Assembly: GCA_021824575.1 (NCBI GenBank)
Contig: JAKAKJ010000005.1
Coordinates: forward strand, 1 to 64,000
Source of the DNA: Chloroflexota bacterium
GTDB lineage: Bacteria > Chloroflexota > Anaerolineae > Anaerolineales > Villigracilaceae
Reading direction: 5' to 3'
Length of the DNA stretch: 64,000 nucleotides
Numbering within the stretch: position 1 is the first letter of the stretch; the number at the start of each line of letters is the position of its first letter. Shown here piece by piece: positions 25,741 through 34,591 of this stretch. Below the pieces are notes generated by a model. The model was not told the DNA's origin, searched no databases, and saw nothing but the letters and a program-made list of their open reading frames with translations. The translations under genes were made by a program, and so were the position numbers.

Positions 25741-26652
25741 ATGCAGAGTCTGGCGCGTGGCTGGTCGTTTTTGCAGCAAGCCTGGCAAATGGCATTCAAG
25801 GACAACGATTTGATCAAACCGTCCATCTATGCCATGATCGTCGGCTTCATTGTTTCAATTATCGGGATTGTTCCATTGATCGGGGCCGCGTTCATCCTCG
25901 GCGATAGCAGCTTTATCGGTCAAGCCGTCATGGTCATCTTGGGAGCGATCCTGATTTTTGTCCATTACGTGGTAAGTTACTTATTCTCCGGCATGACCGT
26001 TTATCTGATTTACGGTTATCTCGCAGAGGGCGATGGCCGCATGGACAAAGCCTGGGAAAAAGTCCAGCGCGAGTTCTGGCACATTCTCAGCCTGGCCGCG
26101 GCTTCGACGGTTGTCAGTTTGTTCACCAGCGCGCTGCGCAATCGCAGCAATCGTTCGCGCAATGTCGCGGCGGGAATGATCGGCAACGCAGTGGGCAGCA
26201 TTCTCGAAACGGTCTGGACGGAAGCTTCTTTTCTGATCCTGCCCGCCATGATGATCGAAGATGTCAATCTTGTGGATGGTGTCAAGCGCGCCACATACAT
26301 TGCAAAGAATAATTTGCTGCTGATCGGCGTCAGCACCGTTGGCGTGAAGTGGATTACGGGCGCGATCAGTTTTGTCCTCGGCGCGATCGGACTCGTGATC
26401 GGCTTCGGCCTCGGATTTGGAATCGTTTCTGTGAGCAATTCGAGCGTGGCCGGACTCGTGATCGGCATCGGCCTCGGCGCGCTGATTTTCTTTATCTTCG
26501 TGATGGTTGCCAGCGTCATCAGTTCCTATACCATGACCGCTTACAATACCTGTCTGTTCCTGTGGGCGCGCGATGTTGAAAAAGCGCAGGCTCAAGGGCG
26601 CGCGATCCAGGTGGCAGCGCCGGCTCCATTGGCGGCGGTATTGGGACAATGA
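25741..26652 (+). CDS. polytopic membrane protein, DUF6159-like
   Basis: The 303-residue protein starts with SLARGWSFLQQAWQMAFKDNDLIKPSIYAM and has about six membrane helices. The pattern of a Trp-rich amphipathic start and helices around a central loop with WTEASFLILPAMMIEDVN resembles DUF6159 proteins, which have no known role. GAAGGAG precedes the ATG. It has its own promoter inside priA. Confidence 0.65.
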   Translation: MQSLARGWSFLQQAWQMAFKDNDLIKPSIYAMIVGFIVSIIGIVPLIGAAFILGDSSFIGQAVMVILGAILIFVHYVVSYLFSGMTVYLIYGYLAEGDGRMDKAWEKVQREFWHILSLAAASTVVSLFTSALRNRSNRSRNVAAGMIGNAVGSILETVWTEASFLILPAMMIEDVNLVDGVKRATYIAKNNLLLIGVSTVGVKWITGAISFVLGAIGLVIGFGLGFGIVSVSNSSVAGLVIGIGLGALIFFIFVMVASVISSYTMTAYNTCLFLWARDVEKAQAQGRAIQVAAPAPLAAVLGQ

Positions 26653-26658
26653 CAACAA

Positions 26659-26777
26659 TGTCACTCTGAGCAGAGCGAAGAGTCTCAAGCTCGCAAACAA
26701 AGAGACTCTTCGGTCGCCTGGTCTCGATACCACTTCGCTATGCTCAGTGTACTCGACCATCGGCTCCCTCAGAGTGA
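26659..26777. repeat. dispersed inverted repeat (TGTCACTCTGAG/CTCAGAGTGA ends)
   Basis: The ends are TCACTCTGAGCAGAGCGAAG and CCCTCAGAGTGA, which are inverted copies. The middle has AGACTCTTCGGTCG and CACTTCGCTATGCTCAGTG. The latter closely resembles words found inside the M42 genes at 32930 and 35145. Confidence 0.65.
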
Positions 26778-26798
26778 ATAAAATGAATTTGGTGGTAA

Positions 26799-27317
26799 AT
26801 GAAGCCGGAACGACGTCGTGAGATCATAACCTGGGAAGAGGTGGATCGTCTGATTGACCACCTCATCCCGCAATTTCGCCGCGAGTTCACCGCGATGGTG
26901 ATGATCACGCGCGGCGGCATCGTCCCTGGCGGAATGCTGGCGGACGCGATGAACATCACGCATATTCTCACGGCGGCTGTGGATTTTCCCGCGCAGACCG
27001 CCAACGAAAAATCTTCCCTGATGGCGTGGCCGGAGTTCATTCAATTTCCTGCCGAGGATAAACTGCGTAGTCGTCCAACGTTGATTGTGGACGATGTTTG
27101 GGGATCGGGCCGCACGATCACTTCTGTGAAGAATCGCGTCTCTGCCGCGGGCGGATTTCCTGAAACGTGCGTATTACATTTCAATCCGTATCGCAGTTTG
27201 TTTGGCACGGTCCGCCCTGATTATTATGCGGCAGTCACGGACGCCTTCATCATTTATCCGTGGGAGATTGACCGCGGCGTGGATAAAATGATTCTAGGAG
27301 AAGAAGAACCACAGTAG
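26799..27317 (+). CDS. phosphoribosyltransferase family protein
   Basis: The 172-residue protein has a PRPP-binding loop LIVDDVWGSGRTI and the N-terminal MITRGGIVPGGMLADAM that forms the pyrophosphate site. The size and the ITRGG motif resemble xanthine or hypoxanthine phosphoribosyltransferases and related uncharacterised enzymes. The purine base specificity is not clear. It is followed by a small conserved gene 50 bp downstream. Confidence 0.85.
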   Translation: MKPERRREIITWEEVDRLIDHLIPQFRREFTAMVMITRGGIVPGGMLADAMNITHILTAAVDFPAQTANEKSSLMAWPEFIQFPAEDKLRSRPTLIVDDVWGSGRTITSVKNRVSAAGGFPETCVLHFNPYRSLFGTVRPDYYAAVTDAFIIYPWEIDRGVDKMILGEEEPQ

Positions 27318-27367
27318 TTAAAACTTGAATAACTTGTTTTTCATCATCGACAAAAGGGAGCAGTGAA

Positions 27368-27745
27368 ATGCGTAAATTCAATCCATCATCAAAACAACCG
27401 GATCGTGCCGTGCAAGCATGGCTAATCCTCACAAATGCCGCAATGAATCGTCAAACGTTAACTTACGAACTCTTGTCGCAACTAATGTATCAACGAAATG
27501 CACAGGGGGTCCTCAACAAAATCCTTGGACACATTGCTTTTTATTGCATTGACGAGGGATTGCCACCTCTGACTTCAATCGTTGTTGGCAAAAAGCGAGG
27601 AAGACCGGGTGCGAACATTCCAATTGATCTTTCTCAAGTCGAAGCTGAGCGTGAGCGAGTCTATATGATTGACTGGTATGATATCTATCCCCCAACTTCC
27701 GAAGAGTTTAGCGAGGCTGTAGCAAGACACAGTCAACAAGGCTGA
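27368..27745 (+). CDS. conserved protein of unknown function
   Basis: The 125-residue soluble protein reads RAVQAWLILTNAAMNRQTLTYELLSQLMYQ, then VLNKILGHIAFYCIDEGLPPLTSIVVGKKRGRPG and VYMIDWYDIYPPTSEEFSEAV. I recognise the pattern as a widespread hypothetical protein without assigned function. The base composition is visibly richer in A and T than its neighbours, which may indicate recent arrival. AAAGGGAG precedes the ATG. It is convergent with the glycosyltransferase gene. Confidence 0.7.
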   Translation: MRKFNPSSKQPDRAVQAWLILTNAAMNRQTLTYELLSQLMYQRNAQGVLNKILGHIAFYCIDEGLPPLTSIVVGKKRGRPGANIPIDLSQVEAERERVYMIDWYDIYPPTSEEFSEAVARHSQQG

Positions 27746-27757
27746 GCGCCTCGCCAA

Positions 27758-28930
27758 TTACCTAATTGGCTTATATTTTCTTCCTCGCCACGTCACGCCT
27801 TGACCTGATAACACTTTCCATGTTGATGTGAACATCATTGCCGCAAAGACGGCCGCGCCGAGCGGCGTTGTCAACGCGTACCAGCGCGGAATGTTCATCT
27901 TGTATGCGACCATCGCGCGCATAAAAATCAATACCGTCCAGACAATCAATGCCTCAACAATGACTGCAAGCGCCATCCATCCGCCATTATGAAAAAACCA
28001 GAATAATCCAAGCAATGGCCAGATGGGCATGAACAACGCGGCAATCACGGAGACGAGAGCGCCAAACGCGCCGAGTATCATCAACCCGCGCTGGTCACGC
28101 AAACCGAGATAGATATTTTTTGTCCAGCCTTCCCACAAGGTTGCAAAGGATGTGTACATGCGCGTGCGAGCTACTTCTCTGCCATCTGCGACGATTAAAC
28201 GATAGCCATTCCATTTGACCAATTCCGAAATGGCTTTGTCTTCCACAATTTGATCTTTCACGCGTTCGTGCCCGCCGATGGCATCGTAGACATTTCGCTT
28301 GATCATAATAAACTGACCGTTCGCGATGGCATCTTTTCTTCTTGGATCGTTGACCTTGCGCGGCGAGAATCCAACCGATAGAGCGGTCATCACGAGCGGC
28401 AATACGGCTCGTTCCCAAAATGAGCCTGTGATTTGAAATGTCATAATTGTGAATAAATCTGCACCGGTCTCAACGGCTTTGGCATAACACGATGCCAGTG
28501 CTCCGGGCGCGAGGAAAGTGTCGGCATCAATAAAACACAGCCACTCACTTCGTTCGCCGCACGCGTTCGCGGCTTGATACAAAGCATGGGGTTTGCCTGC
28601 CCAGCCAGAGGGGAGGTCCGAGCCGCTGATGACTTTCAGTTTGTCGCTGTGAGCAGCAAGCTCGCGAAGAATCTCTGGCGTTGCATCTGTTGAACGGTCA
28701 TCCAACACAATGATTTCAAAATTTCGATAAGTTTGATTCAGAACCGCTTCCACGCAAGCTCGAATATTCAATTCTTCATTTCGTGCGGGGATGCAAACAG
28801 AAATCAGCGGTCCATTCACCAGCGGTGCGGCAGGCTCAACAATAATATCAAGATGATATTGATTATGAAGCCAGTAAATGACAATCAGACCGACGATAAA
28901 AGCGACGGTGGAGATAATAAGATAAAACAT
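27758..28930 (-). CDS. family 2 glycosyltransferase, membrane-bound
   Basis: The 390-residue protein has an N-terminal membrane helix, a GT-A domain (SVCIPARNEELNIRACVEAVLNQTYRNFEIIVLDDRSTD, CFIDADT as DxD, and QIVEDKAISELVKWNGY) and four C-terminal helices. The layout resembles CrtQ/HpnB-type glycosyltransferases acting on lipid acceptors, but the acceptor is unknown. It lies directly after sbcC on the minus strand with a 3-bp gap, so the two are probably co-transcribed. Confidence 0.85.
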   Translation of the reverse strand: MFYLIISTVAFIVGLIVIYWLHNQYHLDIIVEPAAPLVNGPLISVCIPARNEELNIRACVEAVLNQTYRNFEIIVLDDRSTDATPEILRELAAHSDKLKVISGSDLPSGWAGKPHALYQAANACGERSEWLCFIDADTFLAPGALASCYAKAVETGADLFTIMTFQITGSFWERAVLPLVMTALSVGFSPRKVNDPRRKDAIANGQFIMIKRNVYDAIGGHERVKDQIVEDKAISELVKWNGYRLIVADGREVARTRMYTSFATLWEGWTKNIYLGLRDQRGLMILGAFGALVSVIAALFMPIWPLLGLFWFFHNGGWMALAVIVEALIVWTVLIFMRAMVAYKMNIPRWYALTTPLGAAVFAAMMFTSTWKVLSGQGVTWRGRKYKPIR

Positions 28931-28933
28931 GAA

Positions 28934-31039
28934 TTAGATAACGTGAACGGTTGAACCGTGTTCCGTCTTCTCGACTTCAATTCGCGTTGGGAATGCATCC
29001 TTCAATTCGTCGAGGTGCGTGATAACTAAAATTTTTGCGAAGTCATGCTTCACCAAATTGATTGCCTCGATCAATCTTTGTCTTCCCTCAGCATCCTGCG
29101 AGCCGAAACCTTCATCAATCACCAGCGTTTGCAGGCGCGCTCCTTTGCGCTGTGCCAGCACTTCGGAAAGCGCCAATCGAATCGCGAAGTTCACGCGGAA
29201 CGCCTCGCCGCCCGAATACATTTCATAATCCCGCACGCCCGTCGCGTCGCTGATCTGGATGTCGAGTGTTTCCTTCCTATCCTCGCGCTTCTTGTCCCTG
29301 TACTCGGCCTGTGTCACGAATCGAATTGACATTTGCCCGTCGCTCAAGCGGTCGAGCAGTTCATTGGCTTTGGTTTCGATTTGCGGCAATGCCTGCTCAA
29401 TCAACAAAGCTGGGACGCCGTCCTTGCCGAAGGCGCGTTCGAGAGTCTTGTGCCGTCCGATTTGCAAGGCCAGCGTCTCGCGCTCGGATGAATAATCAGC
29501 TTTGCGTTTTCGCAGTTCATCCAACACGGACACCTTTTGCCGCGCCGCACCGACTTCCTGATTGAGGCGATTTTCCTGTTCCTGCAAATCGAGCAACGCG
29601 CGTTCCGCTTCGCCGAGGCTGATGGTTGGCTTTTGTGTTTCAACCGCGTATTTTTCGCTTGCCAGAATCGCCTCAACTTCTTTCAATCGTTTCGCACCAG
29701 CAGTTTCCCAATTCTTGATCGAATTCTTGATTGTTTCGATTCGCTCGGTCAATTGCGTGACGGAATTGGAATATGTCAGACGTTCTCTCTCAGCGTTTTC
29801 GATTTTCGTAATTTGGGATTCATAATCTGCAATTCGCTTCGCGAGATCATCCATGCTCGATTTGTTGATGCGGAAACGGTCGCCTTTTTCTTTTCCTTCC
29901 GCCTGCAATTGCTTCAATGTGGACTGGCGGTGTTTTTCACTCAATGGCTGTCCGCACAACGGGCAGGTTGCGCCTTCCGCCGACTCGAGCCGGTCAATGC
30001 GCTCCTTGAGTTCATCCATCTGCGCTTTGAGTAACTCATTCTCGGCTTTCAATTGACCGAATTGCTCGCGCGCTGCGCTTCGATTTTCTTCAAACTCGCT
30101 TCGTTGTGTAATTTTCTTTTCGACTTCTGCCAGTGATTTCTTTGCTGTTTCAATTTGACCGCTCAAATCACTGATCACTGACAACTGATCGCTGGCTGCT
30201 TTCCCCTGTTCTTTCAGCCCGCGTCTTTCCTCTTCCAGTTTTGCTTTTTCTGCGGCCAGTTGTTGATTGAGCGAGGCGGCGATCTTGCGAAGATTTTCCA
30301 AAGCGGCTTCCTGCGCTTTACGCATTGCGCTTTGCCGCTTTAGCTCATCTTCCAATTCTTTGAGCCTGCGCCTGCGAGGCTCTTCTTCATCCAGCTCCGC
30401 GTTGATCTCCGCGATGCGTCCATCAATCGAACCGACTTCATCTTCGAGCGCTTTACGTTTATCTGCTGTACGCTGTTTGTAAATTTCCCACATTTCAAGA
30501 CCAAGGATGTTACTTAAAACATCCTTGCGTTTGCTGGCGGTTTGCTGCGTGAATTGATCAGCCTGTCCCTGCAAAAAGAATGCCGCGTTGACAAAGGTTT
30601 CATACTCAAGCCGCAAAGTCTGTTCGATGCGTGCCTGCGTTTCGCGCAGCGTCCGTTCGGTGAGCGGTTTCCAGTTCGCAGAAGGCAGGAGGCGGAAAGC
30701 AGTTGTCTGCCTACCGCTTTCTGCATCCTGTTTGTCGTCCAAAATTTGAAATTCCAGCGTCGTTGTTTTTCCGCGCGGCAGAGTCCGCAAAATGCGATAA
30801 ACATTCTTCTCATATTCGAAGGTCAATGCCACTTCCGCTGTCTTCGATTGCGAATTGACCAGTGAATCATCGCGTTTACGCGCCTGACCAAACAACACCC
30901 ATGTGATCGCGTCCAACAGAGACGATTTGCCCGCACCGTTGTGTCCGGAAACGCAGGCTAAATCGAACGTTGTAAAATCTATTTCAACAGGATCGCGATA
31001 CGAAAGAAAACCCGCAATGCGAAGATGAATTGGGATCAT
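28934..31039 (-). CDS. sbcC: SbcC/Rad50-type ATPase
   Basis: The 701-residue SMC-like protein has a Walker A in SGHNGAGKSSLLDAITWVLFG, long coiled coils, a zinc hook CPLC near residue 356, the signature YSGGEAFRVNFAIRLALSEVL and Walker B in LVIDEGFGSQD. Together with an SbcD/Mre11 nuclease this family processes DNA ends. At 701 residues it is shorter than E. coli SbcC, so the coiled coil is short. No sbcD is adjacent. The ATG at 31039 is chosen because residue MIPIHLRIAGFLSY begins the conserved core. Two in-frame segments resemble dispersed repeats (see findings). Confidence 0.9.
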   Translation of the reverse strand: MIPIHLRIAGFLSYRDPVEIDFTTFDLACVSGHNGAGKSSLLDAITWVLFGQARKRDDSLVNSQSKTAEVALTFEYEKNVYRILRTLPRGKTTTLEFQILDDKQDAESGRQTTAFRLLPSANWKPLTERTLRETQARIEQTLRLEYETFVNAAFFLQGQADQFTQQTASKRKDVLSNILGLEMWEIYKQRTADKRKALEDEVGSIDGRIAEINAELDEEEPRRRRLKELEDELKRQSAMRKAQEAALENLRKIAASLNQQLAAEKAKLEEERRGLKEQGKAASDQLSVISDLSGQIETAKKSLAEVEKKITQRSEFEENRSAAREQFGQLKAENELLKAQMDELKERIDRLESAEGATCPLCGQPLSEKHRQSTLKQLQAEGKEKGDRFRINKSSMDDLAKRIADYESQITKIENAERERLTYSNSVTQLTERIETIKNSIKNWETAGAKRLKEVEAILASEKYAVETQKPTISLGEAERALLDLQEQENRLNQEVGAARQKVSVLDELRKRKADYSSERETLALQIGRHKTLERAFGKDGVPALLIEQALPQIETKANELLDRLSDGQMSIRFVTQAEYRDKKREDRKETLDIQISDATGVRDYEMYSGGEAFRVNFAIRLALSEVLAQRKGARLQTLVIDEGFGSQDAEGRQRLIEAINLVKHDFAKILVITHLDELKDAFPTRIEVEKTEHGSTVHVI

Positions 31040-31159
31040 TGTCAAAATTATACCTTCGCAAGATAGAAAGAAGAAAGAAGAGAATGCACGCTGCCGTTTG
31101 CGCTTTTTACTTCTAACTCCCTCCTCACTTATCACTTCTTCCTCTTGTATGTTATCATC

Positions 31160-31627
31160 ATGCCGATGCGAGACCCTGACGATCCACGCGCACGCCGACA
31201 CCTAATCCTGATCGCAATCATCCTCGCCACGATTCCTTGTTATTGTCTCGGGGGCATTGCTCTTATGTTTGCGCCTCCGCCGACGACTGCCACGCCGACC
31301 GTGACGGTCACGGCCACGCCAGCCGGATCTTCCACGCCGACGCTTAGCCCAACCCCATCGTTTTTCACCAGCACAGTTACCGATACGCCAACCATCACGC
31401 CAACTGGCACGAAGACTTCAACACCCACGATGTCGCTTACGCCATTCCGTCCGCCAACGTACACATTTACCCCTTCACCAACATTCACGCCCTCCCCGAC
31501 TTTTACGGATACACCGAGCCCGACTCTCACGCCATCCTTTACGCCGTCGCCGACTCCGACATCAACTCCTTCACCATCGTTGACGCCATCCTTTACGCCA
31601 TTCCCGTCTCCAACGAATGCTCCATGA
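31160..31627 (+). CDS. membrane-anchored Thr/Pro-rich protein
   Basis: The 155-residue protein has a short basic start, one membrane helix ([24 protein letters not shown]) and a tail of about 120 residues composed of TPT, TPSPT and SFTPSPT units. The tail should be an extended, probably glycosylated, extracellular stalk, as seen in many Anaerolineae proteins. No catalytic domain follows. The ATG at 31160 is used; a TTG at 31145 is less likely. The stop overlaps the start of the first M42 gene by ATGA. Confidence 0.6.
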   Translation: MPMRDPDDPRARRHLILIAIILATIPCYCLGGIALMFAPPPTTATPTVTVTATPAGSSTPTLSPTPSFFTSTVTDTPTITPTGTKTSTPTMSLTPFRPPTYTFTPSPTFTPSPTFTDTPSPTLTPSFTPSPTPTSTPSPSLTPSFTPFPSPTNAP

Positions 31628-32715
31628 CCGATATTGTCCCTTTTCTAAAATCATTGGTTTCTGTCTCTGGACTTTCCGCTTACGAAAGTCCAGTTGCGCG
31701 TCTCATCGAAGAGACCTGGAAGCCGCTGGTGGATGAGGTTTCTGTCAGCCGCCTCGGTTCTTTGCATGGGCTCAAGAAAGGCCGGGCGAAAAGCCCGCTT
31801 GCACTGCGTCCTTCAGCGCACCCATCCATCATGATTGCAACGCACATGGATGCGATTGGCCTGATCGTTACGCAAGTGATTGATGGTTTCATTCACTTGG
31901 AGGCAATTGGCGGCATTGATCCTCGCATTTTGCCGGGGACGCCGGTCATTGTCCACGGCAGACAGGATTTGCCCGGCGTGGTGGTAATGCCTCCGATGAA
32001 GACTTTGCCCGAAGATCAACGCGACGGCGCGATTGGTCTTCCGCATCTTCTCGCGGACGTGGGTTTGCTCCCGTCAAAGGTGACGAGTCTCGTCCGGGTG
32101 GGTGATCTCGTTTCGTTCGACACACAACCGGTTGATCTTGCGGGCGAAACCCTCAGCGGACACTCGCTCGATAACCGCGCATCCGTCGCGGCGCTGACGG
32201 TTTGCCTGCAGGAGCTTCAGGGCAAGTCCCATGTTTGGGATGTGTGGGCTGTTGCCACGTCGCAGGAAGAAGTGACGTTGGGCGGCTCAGCCACGTCCGC
32301 ATTTGATTTGCATCCTGATCTGGCCGTCGTCGTTGATGTGACGTTTGGCAAAGGTCCCGGTGCAAATGGCTGGGAAACATTCCCGCTTGGCGAAGGTCCG
32401 ACGCTTGGATGGGGAGCCAACCTGCATCCGTTTCTTTATAAGAAATTCAAAGAGCTGGCGGATAGACTTGAGATCCCGGTTGCGATGGAACTTGTTCCGC
32501 TGCATTCCGGCACGGACGCGTATTCGATCCAGGCGGCGCGCGAAGGCATTCCAACCATGCTGTTGGAAATTCCGATGCGTTACATGCACACGCCTGTTGA
32601 AGTCATTTCAATCAAAGATGTTCAGCGCGTGGGCCGCCTGCTTTCAGAGTTCATCAGTGGTCTGCAATTGGATTTCATTTCAACAATTGTTTGGGAAGAG
32701 GAAGCACAAGAGTAA
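31624..32715 (+). CDS. M42 family metallo-aminopeptidase (copy 1)
   Basis: The 363-residue protein has the M42 metal ligands: His-Asp in [11 protein letters not shown], Asp in [11 protein letters not shown], Glu-Glu in [10 protein letters not shown], Asp in VVDVTFG and the last His in [10 protein letters not shown]42 enzymes form large shells that trim peptides from the N terminus. The loop before MIATHMD carries an insertion [20 protein letters not shown] that includes a small hairpin at DNA level. It is the first of three M42 genes in this cluster. Confidence 0.9.
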   Translation: MTDIVPFLKSLVSVSGLSAYESPVARLIEETWKPLVDEVSVSRLGSLHGLKKGRAKSPLALRPSAHPSIMIATHMDAIGLIVTQVIDGFIHLEAIGGIDPRILPGTPVIVHGRQDLPGVVVMPPMKTLPEDQRDGAIGLPHLLADVGLLPSKVTSLVRVGDLVSFDTQPVDLAGETLSGHSLDNRASVAALTVCLQELQGKSHVWDVWAVATSQEEVTLGGSATSAFDLHPDLAVVVDVTFGKGPGANGWETFPLGEGPTLGWGANLHPFLYKKFKELADRLEIPVAMELVPLHSGTDAYSIQAAREGIPTMLLEIPMRYMHTPVEVISIKDVQRVGRLLSEFISGLQLDFISTIVWEEEAQE

Positions 32716-32759
32716 AAACGCAGAAAATAAAACTTGCGTTTTGCATCTTTGAAATAATC

Positions 32760-33824
32760 ATGCCAGCCATTGCCAACCCTCCATTGAAATTGCTCGAAAA
32801 ACTCTGCCGCGCCGTTTCTGTTTCCGGTGACGAGAACGAAGTCCGCAAGATTGTTTTGAATGAAATCAAGGATTATGCCGATGAAACGAAAGTGGATGCG
32901 CTCGGCAACTTGCTTGTGACTCGATGCGGCACTGAGCGTAGTCGAAGTGCTGCGGCCAAACGCCTGCGCGTAATGCTTGCCGCTCACATGGATGAAGTCG
33001 GCTTCATGCTGGTGGCGGATGATGGCGATGGCTTGTTCGAGTTCGCAACCATCGGCGGCATTGATCCGCGCAATCTGGTCGGAAAACAAGTTGTTGTTGG
33101 CAGGGAACACATGCCCGGTGTGATCGGCGCGAAGCCAATTCATTTAATGGGGGGCGATGAACGTCAACACGCAATTTCCGTGGATTCATTGCGTATTGAT
33201 CTTGGATTGGGCGGCAAGGCAAAAATTGGCGACCGCGGAACGTTCGCGCCGAACTTTCGCCGTGCGGGACCATCGCTTATGTCCAAGTCCATTGACAACC
33301 GCATCGGCGTCGCGACGCTGATTGAATTGGTCAAATCCGCGCCGTCAAATATTGACCTGCTGGCTGCGTTTACGGCGCAGGAGGAAGTTGGACTGCGCGG
33401 CGCAAAAGTCGCGGCGCATTACTTCCATCCGGATTTGGCAATTGCCGTTGACGCCACGCCCGCCAATGATTTTCCAATGCAAACCGAAGGCGAGAACACG
33501 TTTTACAATACAAAACTTGGACTCGGCCCGGCGATCTATGTTGCAAATTCATCCACGATTGATGATCCGCGGCTTGTCCGATTTTTGCAGGAGACCGCGG
33601 AGAAGGAAAAGATTCCATATCAAATTCGCCAGCCGGGCGGCGGCGGCACGGACGCGGGAGCCATCCAACGCGCGGTGAGTGGTGTGCCGGTTGTGTCTGT
33701 TTCCGTGCCGCATCGTTATACACACACTGCCATGAGCCTCTCTCGCATGGATGATTGGAAGAATACCCTGGTGTTGTTGCACACCGCATTGAAAGGCATG
33801 ACGCCTGAGATTTTGAAACGATAG
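32760..33824 (+). CDS. M42 family metallo-aminopeptidase (copy 2)
   Basis: The 354-residue protein has ligands in MLAAHMDEVGF, SKSIDNRIGV, TAQEEVGLRGA, AVDATPAND and HRYTHTAMS. It has the same architecture as copy 1. The loop before MLAAHMDE holds TERSRSAAAKRLR, which is encoded by a dispersed repeat-like word. The ATG at 32760 is preferred as the start of the conserved N terminus; no strong ribosome binding site is seen. Confidence 0.92.
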   Translation: MPAIANPPLKLLEKLCRAVSVSGDENEVRKIVLNEIKDYADETKVDALGNLLVTRCGTERSRSAAAKRLRVMLAAHMDEVGFMLVADDGDGLFEFATIGGIDPRNLVGKQVVVGREHMPGVIGAKPIHLMGGDERQHAISVDSLRIDLGLGGKAKIGDRGTFAPNFRRAGPSLMSKSIDNRIGVATLIELVKSAPSNIDLLAAFTAQEEVGLRGAKVAAHYFHPDLAIAVDATPANDFPMQTEGENTFYNTKLGLGPAIYVANSSTIDDPRLVRFLQETAEKEKIPYQIRQPGGGGTDAGAIQRAVSGVPVVSVSVPHRYTHTAMSLSRMDDWKNTLVLLHTALKGMTPEILKR

Positions 33825-33860
33825 TAATTTGCACTCACGTGAAAAATTTTCGAGGTAGCT

Positions 33861-34571
33861 ATGAATGGTTTGATTGCTTTAGTTGGTGCCGGCGAATATC
33901 TGCCCGTGATGGATGATGTAGACCGCTACCTGCTCGACTCGGTCAAAGCCGACGGACGCACGCCGCGCGTCGTTTGTTTGCCTACAGCCGCGGGTCAGGA
34001 GGGAGATGAAAGCGTGGGACGCTGGTCACGAATGGGCGTGGAACATTTTCGCGCCCTAGGCGCAGAAGTCCACGCATTGAATATCATTGACCGCGCTTCT
34101 GCAGATGATCCGCAGTATGAAGCGATTCTTGAGTCCGCGGATTTGATTTATTTCTCCGGCGGCAATCCGGTCTATCTTTACGAAACGATGAACGGAAGCC
34201 GCGCCTGGGCCGCCGCGCAAAAAGCCTGGTCGCGCGGCGCAGTCTACGCCGGATGCTCCGCGGGCGCGATGATCCTTGGAAAACGTTTGCCAAATTTCAG
34301 GCAGTTGGGTATGGGTGCAATTGACGGCTTCGGGGTTGTGCCAGCGGATTACATCATGCCGCACTTTGACCGTTCTGGTCCATTCAAACCGATGTTGAAT
34401 TTGTTGCGCCAGCGGATGAAGGATGGACAGGTGATGATTGGCGTGGATGAAGACACCGCGCTGGTTGGCAAACTGGGCGGCGAGTGGAAAGCAATGGGTA
34501 AGAGCAAAGTCCATGTGATGACGCGCAAGAGCGCAAATGTTTATTTGGCGGGTGAGACTGTGCCGCTGTAA
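33861..34571 (+). CDS. peptidase S51-like (dipeptidase E/cyanophycinase type)
   Basis: The 236-residue protein starts with GLIALVGAGEYLPVMDDVD and has the nucleophile elbow in YAGCSAGAMILG, the S51 G-x-S-A-G-A pattern, and FSGGNPVYLYE. S51 serine peptidases include dipeptidase E and cyanophycinase. The protein is close to the class-I glutamine amidotransferase fold. It lies between two M42 genes, which fits a role in peptide breakdown. GAGGTAG precedes the ATG. Confidence 0.85.
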   Translation: MNGLIALVGAGEYLPVMDDVDRYLLDSVKADGRTPRVVCLPTAAGQEGDESVGRWSRMGVEHFRALGAEVHALNIIDRASADDPQYEAILESADLIYFSGGNPVYLYETMNGSRAWAAAQKAWSRGAVYAGCSAGAMILGKRLPNFRQLGMGAIDGFGVVPADYIMPHFDRSGPFKPMLNLLRQRMKDGQVMIGVDEDTALVGKLGGEWKAMGKSKVHVMTRKSANVYLAGETVPL

Positions 34572-34591
34572 TCTCAAAACAAGGAAGCGTT

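Noticed and set aside
28934-31201. Longer start for sbcC at 31201
   Set aside because: The added 54 residues are low-complexity and overlap the upstream region of the divergent gene. The conserved head starts at MIPIHLRIAGF.
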